Assembly (NCBI RefSeq): GCF_001443605.1
Contig: NZ_CP013118.1
Span: 976,134-1,040,133, forward strand
Direction of reading: 5' to 3'
Length of the DNA stretch: 64,000 bases
Origin: Salinivirga cyanobacteriivorans
GTDB lineage: Bacteria; Bacteroidota; Bacteroidia; Bacteroidales; Salinivirgaceae
A model generated the notes under the pieces. The model made no database searches. It saw only the letters and a list, made by a program, of their open reading frames with translations, and was not told where the DNA came from. A program made the position numbers and the translations under genes. Within the stretch, counting starts at the first letter, position 1. Every line of letters begins with the position of its first letter. Below are positions 36,792 to 45,963 of the stretch, piece after piece.

Positions 36792-37882
36792 TCAAACAAC
36801 TGTTTTGCACCTTTGCCTGTTTCATCATCCAATACCTGAATTTGCAAATGATGATCCATAATCCACTCACTGATAAAATTTCTTATTATTTCTCTGTGTT
36901 CATCGGCATAGAGCAGATGAATATTTGGTCCTGCATCGATTGTAAAAGCAACTTTTAATCCTTTGCCTGCTCTGAAGGCATTTAAATCGTGTATGAACCG
37001 GATCGTATCAGGCTCCAGCAATAAAACCGGCTCGTGAGAAGCAAACATTAAACCATGTAGAGATAATGCTTCCTGCTCCACAACCTCCTGCCACATTTCG
37101 AAATCGCCCGTTTCCAATGCCTTAAGCAGTCGAATTGAATTCTCCCTCACCTGATTAATTCGTCCCTGCCGGTAAAAATGTTCGTCCATAAGTTTATGAC
37201 CAGCAGAACTCCCAACTTTTTTAGGTTTTTCACTAAATATTAGAATACTGTCGTAAATTATCTCAAAATCCTGGTGTGGTTTGTAAGGTATGGCATACTC
37301 ATCAGAGCTTTCAGTATTAACACCGCCTCCCCAAATGGCGTAAGGTCCATAAATCGATCTGCAGGCACTACCGGAGCCCAATCTGGCGTAATGCGATGCC
37401 TTTTGTAAAAACCGGGGATATTCATCGGCTTTACCCGTTGCCCTTTGAGCAGCAGACAGCAATGAAAGCGCCAGCGCGCTCAATCCGCTGGCCGACGAAG
37501 CTATGCCCGTAGAGTGCGGAAAAGTATTAAGGCTGGTGATGGAAAAATACAGGTCATTAAGTACCGGGTATGCTTTTGCCATTTCTTTTATAAGATTCCC
37601 AACTCGCTTTTCGAACTTTGGACCGACCTTTTGACCTGAGAGGAAGAAATCAAATTCACCTTGTGTGGTTCCATCATTGGGGCGCCATTTCACCTCTGTT
37701 TGGGTAAAAGCATATTTCAGGGTCATGCTCAGTGATGGATTCATGGGAATTTGGTTACCCTGCTTGCCCCAATATTTTATGAGCGCAATATTGGAAGGAC
37801 TCCTCCATTCCATGCTACCCTCAGGCTCTGGTTTGTCCTGCTGCATTGCAAAATGTTTAATATTTTTGTTTGGCTCATTCAT
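36788..37882 (-). CDS. mvaD: Diphosphomevalonate decarboxylase
   Basis: This 364-residue enzyme converts diphosphomevalonate to isopentenyl diphosphate with ATP. Signature segments: SPSNIALIKYWGKQ near residue 29, the phosphate-binding loop STGIASSASGLSALALS (about 118-134), GSGSACRSIYG (about 162-172) and the catalytic Asp in TIDAGPNIHLLY (about 317). The N-terminal ~22 residues are a charged extension before the conserved core; a later Met at residue 24 is a possible start. It overlaps mevalonate kinase by 4 bp and follows the GYDIA kinase by 19 bp. Confidence 0.94.
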   Translation of the reverse strand: MNEPNKNIKHFAMQQDKPEPEGSMEWRSPSNIALIKYWGKQGNQIPMNPSLSMTLKYAFTQTEVKWRPNDGTTQGEFDFFLSGQKVGPKFEKRVGNLIKEMAKAYPVLNDLYFSITSLNTFPHSTGIASSASGLSALALSLLSAAQRATGKADEYPRFLQKASHYARLGSGSACRSIYGPYAIWGGGVNTESSDEYAIPYKPHQDFEIIYDSILIFSEKPKKVGSSAGHKLMDEHFYRQGRINQVRENSIRLLKALETGDFEMWQEVVEQEALSLHGLMFASHEPVLLLEPDTIRFIHDLNAFRAGKGLKVAFTIDAGPNIHLLYADEHREIIRNFISEWIMDHHLQIQVLDDETGKGAKQLFE

Positions 37883-37901
37883 AACTATGCCCTTCTCCAG
37901 G

Positions 37902-38822
37902 TTATTCTATCGATTGGTTTTTAACAATTTCTGTCCAGTTAAAGATCGTCGGACGTTGATTCCCGGTAAAATAAGAAATAACGTCGGCACCATCCATTTC
38001 ACTTACCGCCAGCATAAAATCTCCGCCCCAGGCTCCCAGTGATTTTACAGCACCGTTAAAATCCTTATATTTTTCCATCACGCTTTGTACACCCATAATA
38101 CCACTTATAATTTTCTCATGGGCTTTCATGAGCTCCATAATCTCATTTAAATCCTTTGACTTAACCCATTGTTCAGAAATATCGGAAATGCGCCGTACAT
38201 CCGCATCTGACACCTTTTTGCTTCGTATCTTGCGAATTGCCTCAGCAGTATTCATCTTGTTTTCCTGAAACACAAACCACAAATTACGTTCGAAACCTGG
38301 TTTATAATCGATCTCATCAAATTTGGGGTTGGCTAGTTCATTACTATATAAAATCGGTTTATTTGCTTTTGCACATGCAATATCATAGCCGGAGCCTCCA
38401 CCAACATTCATATTGACCATAAACGGATCAACATCGGCCCATTGACTCAGGTTTGCAATAAAACTAGAGCTACTACCCCAACCGTAATTCATAGGTAAAT
38501 CGATACGTGCCGTAGCCTCCGCACCTGATTTTAGAAGAAAATTTTTCTTTTGCTCACGAATTGCTTTAAATACTTTTTTGATCCATTCTGCTTTATCAGT
38601 ATCATTTGTTTCCAGCACATCGAAACGTTCGGTATCGAAAATGGCATGAAATATTATTTTATCGCGAAATAAAGTGCGCCAATACACCAAAGGGTGCTCC
38701 ACTGCATCGATTTCAAGTTCCTGTCCAAACTGCAAAGGAACCGCAAAAGCTTTTGCTCCTCTCAGTGCAAGATATTCACCCGTTAGCATCAATTTACCGT
38801 TAGATCTGAATACATTAGCCAT
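37902..38822 (-). CDS. GYDIA family GHMP kinase, probable phosphomevalonate kinase
   Basis: This 306-residue GHMP kinase is named for its GSGYDIACA motif (about residues 142-150). Also seen are KLMLTGEYLAL (about 10-20), the ATP loop MNYGWGSSSSFIAN, and a C-terminal LGAWGGDFMLAV block. The set mevalonate kinase, GYDIA kinase and diphosphomevalonate decarboxylase leaves the phosphomevalonate kinase step for this protein, and classical phosphomevalonate kinases share the G-x-D-x-A style motif. This assignment is from context and has not been proved by sequence. Confidence 0.8.
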   Translation of the reverse strand: MANVFRSNGKLMLTGEYLALRGAKAFAVPLQFGQELEIDAVEHPLVYWRTLFRDKIIFHAIFDTERFDVLETNDTDKAEWIKKVFKAIREQKKNFLLKSGAEATARIDLPMNYGWGSSSSFIANLSQWADVDPFMVNMNVGGGSGYDIACAKANKPILYSNELANPKFDEIDYKPGFERNLWFVFQENKMNTAEAIRKIRSKKVSDADVRRISDISEQWVKSKDLNEIMELMKAHEKIISGIMGVQSVMEKYKDFNGAVKSLGAWGGDFMLAVSEMDGADVISYFTGNQRPTIFNWTEIVKNQSIE

Positions 38823-38868
38823 ACACGTAGGTTTTTTACATCATCTAAGATAAACATTAATTGCATAG

Positions 38869-40173
38869 TTACCGGCTATTCGCAAGGAAATCCCTTACAG
38901 CACTTACAGAAACTGTTTTATTGGCAAACCACTCTTTTGCAGCTTTTATTTGTTTGGGCGAAGCTTGCTCTGCACTTAAAATATTATCGAGGTGCAATTT
39001 CATGTGTCCTCTTTGAATACCGGTGGTTACAAGTGAAGCCACAGCTGCAAAATTATTGGCTAATCCTGCTGCTGCTACTATCTTCATCAGCTCGTCGGCA
39101 CCGGGATTACCCAGCATCTGTAGCGCTAGTGCTGCTGTTGGGTGGAGCTTTGTCAGTCCGCCAACGGTTCCAAGGGCTACTGGAAGTGTCAGTTTCATCC
39201 AAAAGCGATCTTCATCTATTCCTGCCTCCGAAAGCGAAGCATAGCGACCATTGCGTGCAGCATAAGCATGTGCAGCAGCTTCGGCTGCTCTAAAATCGTT
39301 GCCGGTAGCTAAAATCACAGCATCAGAACCATTCATAATGCCTTTGTTGTGTGTTACTGCTCTGCTCACATCGCTATTGGCTATTTGAACTGCCTGCACA
39401 AAACGTTTGGCAAATACCTCTGGCGGGTACTGTTTGCTCCAGGTTATTTGTTCCACCGGTGCAGCAACCTTCATGGTCACAAAATTTTTTGGAGTATAAT
39501 TAGAAAGAATGGCCATAAGCACTTCTGGCGCTTTGCGATTATTTTTTTGTGCAAATACAGGTATTTCTGTTGCAATGGTCTCCAACAGTGAGTTTATAAA
39601 ATTAGCACCCATGGAATCGGCTGTATTTACTTCCAGGGTAAGCTTCAGAGTGTTTTTTGAAATTCCGGGCATTTGTTCCAGAAGGAAGCTGCGAATACCT
39701 CCACCCCGTTTCTCCATATTGTTGGTTAACTCTGCCGTGGAGGCAGCGAGTTGGTCGAAAAAAAACAACTCATTATTTCGAAGCCATTCCACATCATCAT
39801 ACCACTCAAAATATACCTGTCCGTTTTTAATCGATTCCTGAGCAACGGTTTTAAAACCGCCCCGATCGTACCAAAAAGAAGCCGCTTTTGACGCCGCCGC
39901 CACAACTGAACTCTCTTCAACTACCGCAGGCACATGGTAAAGTTTATCATCCACCAGCACATTGGGTATTACACCAAATGGCAGCGCATGATTGGTTAGT
40001 GTATTTTCACTAAACTGTTCAAACTTTTGTTGAAGTACCTCATCTGCAAAGTGAAATGCTTCAAACTTATAGGAGTCTTCGGCATTGCCCAGACAGTGTT
40101 CAGCTATTGTACGTCGCTTTTCAGCTGCGGAGAGCTTTGAAAAACCACTTATTTTACCGGAGGTATCCTTCAT
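38869..40173 (-). CDS. mvaA: HMG-CoA reductase, class II
   Basis: This 434-residue reductase converts HMG-CoA to mevalonate with two NAD(P)H. It is the soluble class II form without membrane anchor. Catalytic residues can be placed: Glu in PAVVEESSVVAAAS (about residue 81), Lys and Asp in THNKGIMNGSDAV (about 257-269) and His in QRGHMKLHL (about 385). Class II enzymes include NADH-using, sometimes degradative forms, but the kinases that follow show a biosynthetic role. The ATG is 16 bp after the acyl-CoA dehydrogenase stop, joining the leucine and mevalonate halves of the run. Confidence 0.93.
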   Translation of the reverse strand: MKDTSGKISGFSKLSAAEKRRTIAEHCLGNAEDSYKFEAFHFADEVLQQKFEQFSENTLTNHALPFGVIPNVLVDDKLYHVPAVVEESSVVAAASKAASFWYDRGGFKTVAQESIKNGQVYFEWYDDVEWLRNNELFFFDQLAASTAELTNNMEKRGGGIRSFLLEQMPGISKNTLKLTLEVNTADSMGANFINSLLETIATEIPVFAQKNNRKAPEVLMAILSNYTPKNFVTMKVAAPVEQITWSKQYPPEVFAKRFVQAVQIANSDVSRAVTHNKGIMNGSDAVILATGNDFRAAEAAAHAYAARNGRYASLSEAGIDEDRFWMKLTLPVALGTVGGLTKLHPTAALALQMLGNPGADELMKIVAAAGLANNFAAVASLVTTGIQRGHMKLHLDNILSAEQASPKQIKAAKEWFANKTVSVSAVRDFLANSR

Positions 40174-40189
40174 AACGCATCAAAATTTT

Positions 40190-41341
40190 TTACAATCCAA
40201 TATGTCGTCCGATTACAAGCTTTAATATTTCTGAAGTTCCCTCCCCGATTTGTAAAATACGTTGATCGCGATAAAAACGCTCAATATCCTGATCCTGAAC
40301 TAAGCCATAGGCACCGTGAATTTGTAAAGCCTCATCGGCAACCTCTTTAGCTATTTCACTGCAATAAAGTTTTGCCATAGCAGCCTCTTTTCCAAATGGT
40401 TTACCATGATCCTTGAGCCAAACAGCGTTATAAAGTGTATTACGTGCCAATTCAATTTTTGTGGCCATTTCGGCTAACTTGAATGATATGGCCTGGAATT
40501 TCGCAATGGGTCTTCCGAACTGCTCTCGCTTATTGGCGTAATTCATAGCCAACTCATATGCTCCCTGGGCCAATCCGAGTCCCATTGCACCAATAGTTAA
40601 ACGACCGGAATCAAGTGTTTCCAGCATCATATGACTACCTTTCCCCCGTTCACCTAATAGGTTTTCTTCCGGTACGGTTACATTGTCAAACATCATTTTT
40701 CCGGTATCGGCAGATCGCCACATCATCTTACCTGTTATTTTCTCGCGGTGAAAACCGTCGCGGGCAGCATCTACGATAATGGTCGAAAGCTCTTTTTTAC
40801 CGTCTTTCTCTGCAGTAATTGCCTGAACTGTGGCGCCTAACATCATTGGACTGGAGGAGTTTGTAATAAAAATTTTACTTCCATTGATGATCCACTCACC
40901 GTTTTTGAGTTCGGCTTTGGTTTCGGTGCCCCTGCTGTCTGAGCCTGCATTTTTTTCGGTCAATGCAAAAGCCCACACATGATCGCCCGCAACCAGGTTT
41001 GGAAGCCATTTCTGTTTTTGTTCTTCTGTTCCAAAATAATAAATCGGCCCAATACCCAGTGAATTATGCGAGGCTACTGTGGCAGCTTGTGATCCATCAA
41101 TTCGGGCAATCTCTTCCACTGTTAAGACCAGGGAAAGGTAGTCGAGCCCCTGTCCGCCGTATGCTTTTGGCAAAAATTGTCCAAAGAAACCCGCCTTACC
41201 CATTTTGCGTACCAGATCCTCAGGAAATTCTGCTTGCTGATCAAGTTTTGCTGCAATGGGCTTTATCTCTTGTTCTGCAAATTTACGCACCTTATGGCGT
41301 AAATTTTCATGTTGTTGCGTCGTAAATGGTGTAATCATCAT
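40190..41341 (-). CDS. Acyl-CoA dehydrogenase (probably isovaleryl-CoA or short branched)
   Basis: This 383-residue FAD enzyme introduces the alpha-beta double bond of an acyl-CoA. Motifs: WAFALTEKNAGSDSRGTET (FAD/substrate region, about 122-140), REQFGRPIAKFQA, and IGEGTSEILKLVIGR near the end, where the Glu of GEGTSE is at the position of the catalytic base in short- and medium-chain enzymes. Classical isovaleryl-CoA dehydrogenase uses a different Glu and has another residue there. Between the two carboxylase genes and HMG-CoA reductase the best reading is isovaleryl-CoA to 3-methylcrotonyl-CoA, by context. A second ATG lies one codon in. Confidence 0.88.
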   Translation of the reverse strand: MMITPFTTQQHENLRHKVRKFAEQEIKPIAAKLDQQAEFPEDLVRKMGKAGFFGQFLPKAYGGQGLDYLSLVLTVEEIARIDGSQAATVASHNSLGIGPIYYFGTEEQKQKWLPNLVAGDHVWAFALTEKNAGSDSRGTETKAELKNGEWIINGSKIFITNSSSPMMLGATVQAITAEKDGKKELSTIIVDAARDGFHREKITGKMMWRSADTGKMMFDNVTVPEENLLGERGKGSHMMLETLDSGRLTIGAMGLGLAQGAYELAMNYANKREQFGRPIAKFQAISFKLAEMATKIELARNTLYNAVWLKDHGKPFGKEAAMAKLYCSEIAKEVADEALQIHGAYGLVQDQDIERFYRDQRILQIGEGTSEILKLVIGRHIGL

Positions 41342-41355
41342 TATCAGAATAAATT

Positions 41356-43296
41356 TTATTCAAATTCCATTAATATTTGTCCATCGGCCACCTGCTGTCC
41401 CTCTTTAACCAAAACAGACTTTACTATGGCATCGCTGGTGGCTTGCAAATGGTTCTCCATTTTCATTGCTTCCAAAACCATTAGGGTGTCACCTGCTTTA
41501 ATCTCACGTCCGCGATTGGCTAAAATTTGCAGTATTCGGCCGTACATCGGAGCCTCAAGCTTCATAATCCGTTGATCATGCTGAACCGATAAACTTTTAC
41601 CCGATTCTGGTAACAATTGTTGTATAAGGAATGTTTGTGCATTGGTAAAAATCCACACCTTCTGATCATTTTTATGATACTTAAAGGTTTTCCGAATTTG
41701 ATTCATTTCAAAAACAACAACCTGATCTGTAATATCAATCATTTTCAGGGCTGCAATTTCGTTATTGTAACTTAATTCAATACCATTTGCCAGATTTCTG
41801 AAATGCACATCAAAATGCTCATTACCAGCTTTCACTCTCCATAACGGGGGCACCTGCCTGAAATAACCTTTTTGCCAGGCATTTTCTGCAGAGTTTGTTT
41901 GCGGACGTAAAGCAATCATCACAAAAGCCGCCATAACATCGAAAGCAGGCTGCTGATCATGCACGTAAGTATATGTTTCTTCTAAATATTGCGTATGAAA
42001 ATTATTTTGCTCAAAAAATGGAGCAGTGATTACACTCTTAAGGTAATGCAAATTATTCTCCACCCCGGCAAGCTGTGTTTGCTCGCTCACCATTTTCAGT
42101 CTTCTGATGGCTTCAGCCCGGTTTTTTGCCTTAACAATAACCTTGGCCAGCATGGGATCATAATCGGCACTCGCCATGCCTGAGCCGTCAATAGCAGCAT
42201 CGACGCGCAACCAATCATAAGTGGGAAAGGCTAACTTATGGACGGGCCCTGCGGCAGGTAAAAACCCCTTCGCAGGATTTTCAGCATACAAGCGGGCTTC
42301 AATGGCGTGACCATCAAATTTGATATCTTTCTGTTTCAGCCTTAAGGCATGGTCATCGGCTATTTGCAGTTGCATTTTCACAATATCAGTACGTGTAACC
42401 AGCTCGGTCACAGGATGCTCTACCTGTATGCGGGTATTCATTTCCAAAAACCAGAACTTTCCCGAATTGTCGAGCATAAATTCCACAGTTCCTGCACTGC
42501 GATACTTCATTTGCTGACCAAGCTGCACAGCATAACCTGTAACAGCTTTCCTTTGTGCCTCCGACAGACAGATGGCCGGCGATTCTTCAATAACTTTTTG
42601 ATGTCGGCGTTGTAAAGTACAATCACGCTCACCCAAATGAATCACGTTGCCTTTGCCATCACCTATTATCTGCACTTCGATGTGTCTTGCCTGGGTTAGC
42701 AAACGCTCTACATACACTTCCGAATTGCCAAAATAGGCTTGTGCCTCGCGCGCAGTTTGCTCCAGGGCAGATTGGAAGGCTTCAGGCTCAAAAACCTTTT
42801 TCATTCCCTTTCCTCCACCCCCGGCAGCGGCTTTAATTAAAACAGGGTACTCCAGCTTATGCTGCAAATCTCTTAACTCATCAACTTTACCACGATATTG
42901 GTCCTGAACGGGCACACCGGCTTCGTGTGCTATTTTAGCTGCATTAAGCTTATTGCCCATAGCATCGATAGCAGTACTCGTGGGTCCGACAAATACAAGA
43001 CCGGACTCCTCGACTTTCTTTGCAAATTGTGCACTTTCTGATAAAAAACCATAGCCGGGATGAACTGCATCAGCTCCCGATTGCAGGGCCATTTCTACAA
43101 TGGCATCGGCATTGAGCCAGGAGCCGGAGAGACTTTCATCTGAAAACATCATGGCTTCATGGGCCTCTTTCACCCAGGGTGCATTTTTCTCGGGCATGGT
43201 ATACAGCGAAACAGTTTCCAAACCCATATCATGTGCAGTGCGTATAATGCGTCTGGCAATTTCTCCCCTGTTGGCTATTAGTAATTTCCTGATCAT
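41356..43296 (-). CDS. liuD: Methylcrotonyl-CoA carboxylase, alpha (biotin) subunit
   Basis: This 646-residue subunit has a biotin carboxylase domain (about 1-445; ATP-grasp loop KAAAGGGGKGMK, then HLGERDCTLQRRHQK and FLEMNTRIQVEHPVTE) and a C-terminal biotinyl domain with the attachment site EAMKMENH (about 610-617). Between them lies the spacer typical of acyl-CoA carboxylases. It carboxylates biotin for the beta subunit. Start: ATG overlapping the hydratase stop by 4 bp. Length and partner genes fit methylcrotonyl- rather than propionyl-CoA carboxylase. Confidence 0.9.
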   Translation of the reverse strand: MIRKLLIANRGEIARRIIRTAHDMGLETVSLYTMPEKNAPWVKEAHEAMMFSDESLSGSWLNADAIVEMALQSGADAVHPGYGFLSESAQFAKKVEESGLVFVGPTSTAIDAMGNKLNAAKIAHEAGVPVQDQYRGKVDELRDLQHKLEYPVLIKAAAGGGGKGMKKVFEPEAFQSALEQTAREAQAYFGNSEVYVERLLTQARHIEVQIIGDGKGNVIHLGERDCTLQRRHQKVIEESPAICLSEAQRKAVTGYAVQLGQQMKYRSAGTVEFMLDNSGKFWFLEMNTRIQVEHPVTELVTRTDIVKMQLQIADDHALRLKQKDIKFDGHAIEARLYAENPAKGFLPAAGPVHKLAFPTYDWLRVDAAIDGSGMASADYDPMLAKVIVKAKNRAEAIRRLKMVSEQTQLAGVENNLHYLKSVITAPFFEQNNFHTQYLEETYTYVHDQQPAFDVMAAFVMIALRPQTNSAENAWQKGYFRQVPPLWRVKAGNEHFDVHFRNLANGIELSYNNEIAALKMIDITDQVVVFEMNQIRKTFKYHKNDQKVWIFTNAQTFLIQQLLPESGKSLSVQHDQRIMKLEAPMYGRILQILANRGREIKAGDTLMVLEAMKMENHLQATSDAIVKSVLVKEGQQVADGQILMEFE

Positions 43297-44072
43297 GATG
43301 AAAGATTTTTCGATGACAAAAACCGTCGTATTCGCTGCTGCGCACTATCAGAAGTACGGGCTTCTGCAATAATGCGGGCCGTATAAACTTCCTCGCTTTC
43401 GTTGTGATGCTTTTTTGATAGGTTTTCAATTAGCTCACTGGTCATACGGGTGGCATGCAAATCGTTTCCTTTAATTGATTCAATGATATATTCAAGTCTA
43501 TCAGGCAGTTGCTCTCCAGTAACTTGCTCATCGGCAAATCCGGCTTTCAGCATTTCATCAACTTCAACTTTTTGAGATGTAAGCATCCACTGTCGTGCCT
43601 TAATGCGGCCAATGCGGTTGAGCACAAATGGCGCAACTGTGGCCGGGACTAACCCCAGTTTCACCTCACTGAAGCGAATGCTTACCTGTGGCGCTACCCA
43701 AACAAAATCTGATGCTGAAGCCAATCCAATTGCACCACCTACTGCCGGCCCGTTGAGCCAGGCAATAGTTGTTACCGGAAGGCGATTTAATAAATCAAAA
43801 CACTGATATAACTTACGGCTGTCTTCCACATTTTCTTCCACATCGAAATCCACTGCACGCGCCATCCATTTCAGGTCGGCACCGGCGCTAAACACTTCTC
43901 CTTCGCCCCTGAGCAGCATTAAAGATGATTTGGGCTGACGATGCATTTCATTAAAAAAATAAATTAATTCATCGAGCATCTGCCCATTCATGGCATTACG
44001 GACCTCCGGTCTGTTCAGTCGCACTTCGGTATAATGCTTATACTCATTTATTTTAATGGTTTGATATTCCAT
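43293..44072 (-). CDS. liuC: Enoyl-CoA hydratase family, probable methylglutaconyl-CoA hydratase
   Basis: This 259-residue crotonase-fold protein starts at the ATG at 44072; the frame continues upstream into the carboxylase gene but without conserved sequence. The oxyanion-hole segments are GEVFSAGADLKWM (about 62-74) and GPAVGGAIGLASASDF (about 107-122), followed by LGLVPATVAPFVL (about 134-146). Lying between the two methylcrotonyl-CoA carboxylase subunits, it most likely hydrates 3-methylglutaconyl-CoA to HMG-CoA. It is 4 bp after the beta-subunit gene and overlaps the alpha-subunit gene by 4 bp. Confidence 0.88.
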   Translation of the reverse strand: MEYQTIKINEYKHYTEVRLNRPEVRNAMNGQMLDELIYFFNEMHRQPKSSLMLLRGEGEVFSAGADLKWMARAVDFDVEENVEDSRKLYQCFDLLNRLPVTTIAWLNGPAVGGAIGLASASDFVWVAPQVSIRFSEVKLGLVPATVAPFVLNRIGRIKARQWMLTSQKVEVDEMLKAGFADEQVTGEQLPDRLEYIIESIKGNDLHATRMTSELIENLSKKHHNESEEVYTARIIAEARTSDSAQQRIRRFLSSKNLSS

Positions 44073-44076
44073 AGTA

Positions 44077-45684
44077 TTACATTCTAAAAATTCCGTGCTG
44101 CGGTTTTTTCCATTTTTTGTTACGTGAAACGGCAATTCCCGCTGCCAGGTACTGTCGCGTGCGCGCCGGATCGATGATGCCATCGTCCCAAATACGGGAA
44201 GTGCTGTATAAAGCTGAGCTCTCGTAACGGTAACGTGCTAAAATCTCTTTTCTGATTTGCTCATGCTCTTTTTGATCAATCTTATGCCCCTTTTTCTTTA
44301 ATGCGGCTTCCCGAATGGATGTCAATACTCCAGCAGCCTGATCGCCGCCCATAACACCAATACGCGCATTGGGCCACATCCAGAGAAAATGGGGATCGTA
44401 TGCGCGACCTGCCATGGCATAGTTTCCGGCACCGGAAGAGCCACCGGTTATTACTGTAAATTTCGGCACGCTGGCATTGGCCACCAAATGAATTAATTTG
44501 GCTCCATCGCGTGCAATACCCTCATGCTCGTATTTTTTGCCGACAATAAAACCGGTAATGTTTTGTAAAAAAACAATGGGTACTTTTCTGAACTCGCACA
44601 TTTCAATAAAATGCGCTGCCTTTCGTGATGTTTCGGCATAAATAACTCCGTTACTGGCAATGATGCCTACCGGGTAGCCTTCGATGCGGGCGAATCCGGT
44701 GACAATGGTTTTGGCATATTCAGGCTTAAATTCGTGAAATTCACTGGCATCGACCAAACGGGCAATGAGCTCTTTCACATCAAGCGGTTTATGTCCTTCG
44801 AGCGGGGCTATGCTATAAATTTCTTCAACAGGGTATCTAGGTTCACGGCTCGCTGTAATATCCAGTTCCTGTTTATTAGGTTTGGGTAAAGTCTGAAAAA
44901 TATCGCGACAAATCTGCAAAGCGTGTTCATCGTTCTCGGCAAGGTGATCGGCTACGCCAGATATTTTGGTATGCACCTCGGCACCGCCAAGCTCCTCGTC
45001 TGTAACCTCCTCGCCGGTAGCTGCCTTAACCAAAGGTGGCCCACCAATAAAAATGGTACCCTGTTCGCGTACGATAATGGTTTCGTCACTCATGGCCGGC
45101 ACATAGGCGCCGCCCGCGGTGCATGACCCCATCACAACGGCTATTTGTGGAATGCCCTCCGCTGACATACGAGCCTGGTTGCTGAAAATTCGTCCAAAAT
45201 CGTCGCGATCTGGAAATACCTCAGCCTGCTCAGGGAGATAAATACCCCCGCTATCTACGAGGTAAACACAAGGCAAATGACTTTGCATAGCCACCTCTTG
45301 TGCCCTGATATGCTTGCGTATGGTTTCACGTACATAAGTTCCGCCTTTTACTGTGGCGTCGTTGGCCACAATGATAGCTTCTCTTCCCTGAATTACACCT
45401 ACTCCTGTAACCACACCAGCCGATGGAAATAGATCTTCGTATTGTCCGTTTGCAGCAAGCGCTGAAAGCTCAATAAATGGTGTACCGGGATCAACCAAAT
45501 GATCGATGCGCTCGCGAGGCAACAATTTACCACGTTCGCGATGCCTTTGAACGGCTTTTTCCCGGCCTTTCTCAGGCAATTCGGCCAGTTTTGTGTGCAG
45601 ATTATGCACAAAATCAAGCATTTGACCCGATCGCTCTTGAAATTCGGCCTGTTTAACGTCTATATTTGTCTCAATGTGATTCAA
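44077..45684 (-). CDS. liuB: Methylcrotonyl-CoA carboxylase, beta (carboxyltransferase) subunit
   Basis: This 535-residue carboxyltransferase moves CO2 from biotin to 3-methylcrotonyl-CoA. Characteristic blocks: RHRERGKLLPRERID (about 48-62), YLVDSGGIYLPEQAEVFPDRDDFGR split around residue 150, MGSCTAGGAYVPAM, and in the second half ITGFIVGKKYEHEGI and GGSSGAGNYAMAGRAYDP. No ATG precedes the conserved start; the frame opens after a stop and the first usable codon is TTG at 45684, with ATG only 21 codons later. It is the first gene of the eight-gene run. Confidence 0.93.
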   Translation of the reverse strand: MNHIETNIDVKQAEFQERSGQMLDFVHNLHTKLAELPEKGREKAVQRHRERGKLLPRERIDHLVDPGTPFIELSALAANGQYEDLFPSAGVVTGVGVIQGREAIIVANDATVKGGTYVRETIRKHIRAQEVAMQSHLPCVYLVDSGGIYLPEQAEVFPDRDDFGRIFSNQARMSAEGIPQIAVVMGSCTAGGAYVPAMSDETIIVREQGTIFIGGPPLVKAATGEEVTDEELGGAEVHTKISGVADHLAENDEHALQICRDIFQTLPKPNKQELDITASREPRYPVEEIYSIAPLEGHKPLDVKELIARLVDASEFHEFKPEYAKTIVTGFARIEGYPVGIIASNGVIYAETSRKAAHFIEMCEFRKVPIVFLQNITGFIVGKKYEHEGIARDGAKLIHLVANASVPKFTVITGGSSGAGNYAMAGRAYDPHFLWMWPNARIGVMGGDQAAGVLTSIREAALKKKGHKIDQKEHEQIRKEILARYRYESSALYSTSRIWDDGIIDPARTRQYLAAGIAVSRNKKWKKPQHGIFRM

Positions 45685-45963
45685 TTTACTTACTTTTAAA
45701 ACTTACAAGCGAAACAGCAGGAAATAAATTTTGTTTAACCGAGATGAAATAATATTAAACAAAAATTCAACACTGAATTCTATTGAAAGTTACTACAATG
45801 TTTTCAAAGAACAACAATCCAGGGGTTTCTAATGCTTATTTTTCTGTTTAACGGCTGTAAATAGCCTTAATTCTCTCCAGCAAGTCATCTGGTGAGTTGG
45901 CCAATACCTGCTGATCGATAGAAAATGGTTCGGAAAGTTACCGGAGTATACCCCAGATAACTA
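45685..45963. other. Gap between liuB and the TonB receptor gene, with a coding scrap
   Basis: This 279-bp interval should hold the promoter of the leucine-mevalonate run, but I find no exact TAnnTTTG. At 45848-45937 the minus strand has about 28 codons ending in a stop (EPFSIDQQVLANSPDDLLER...) that look like the natural C-terminus of a protein. No start or upstream part remains. Confidence 0.4.
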
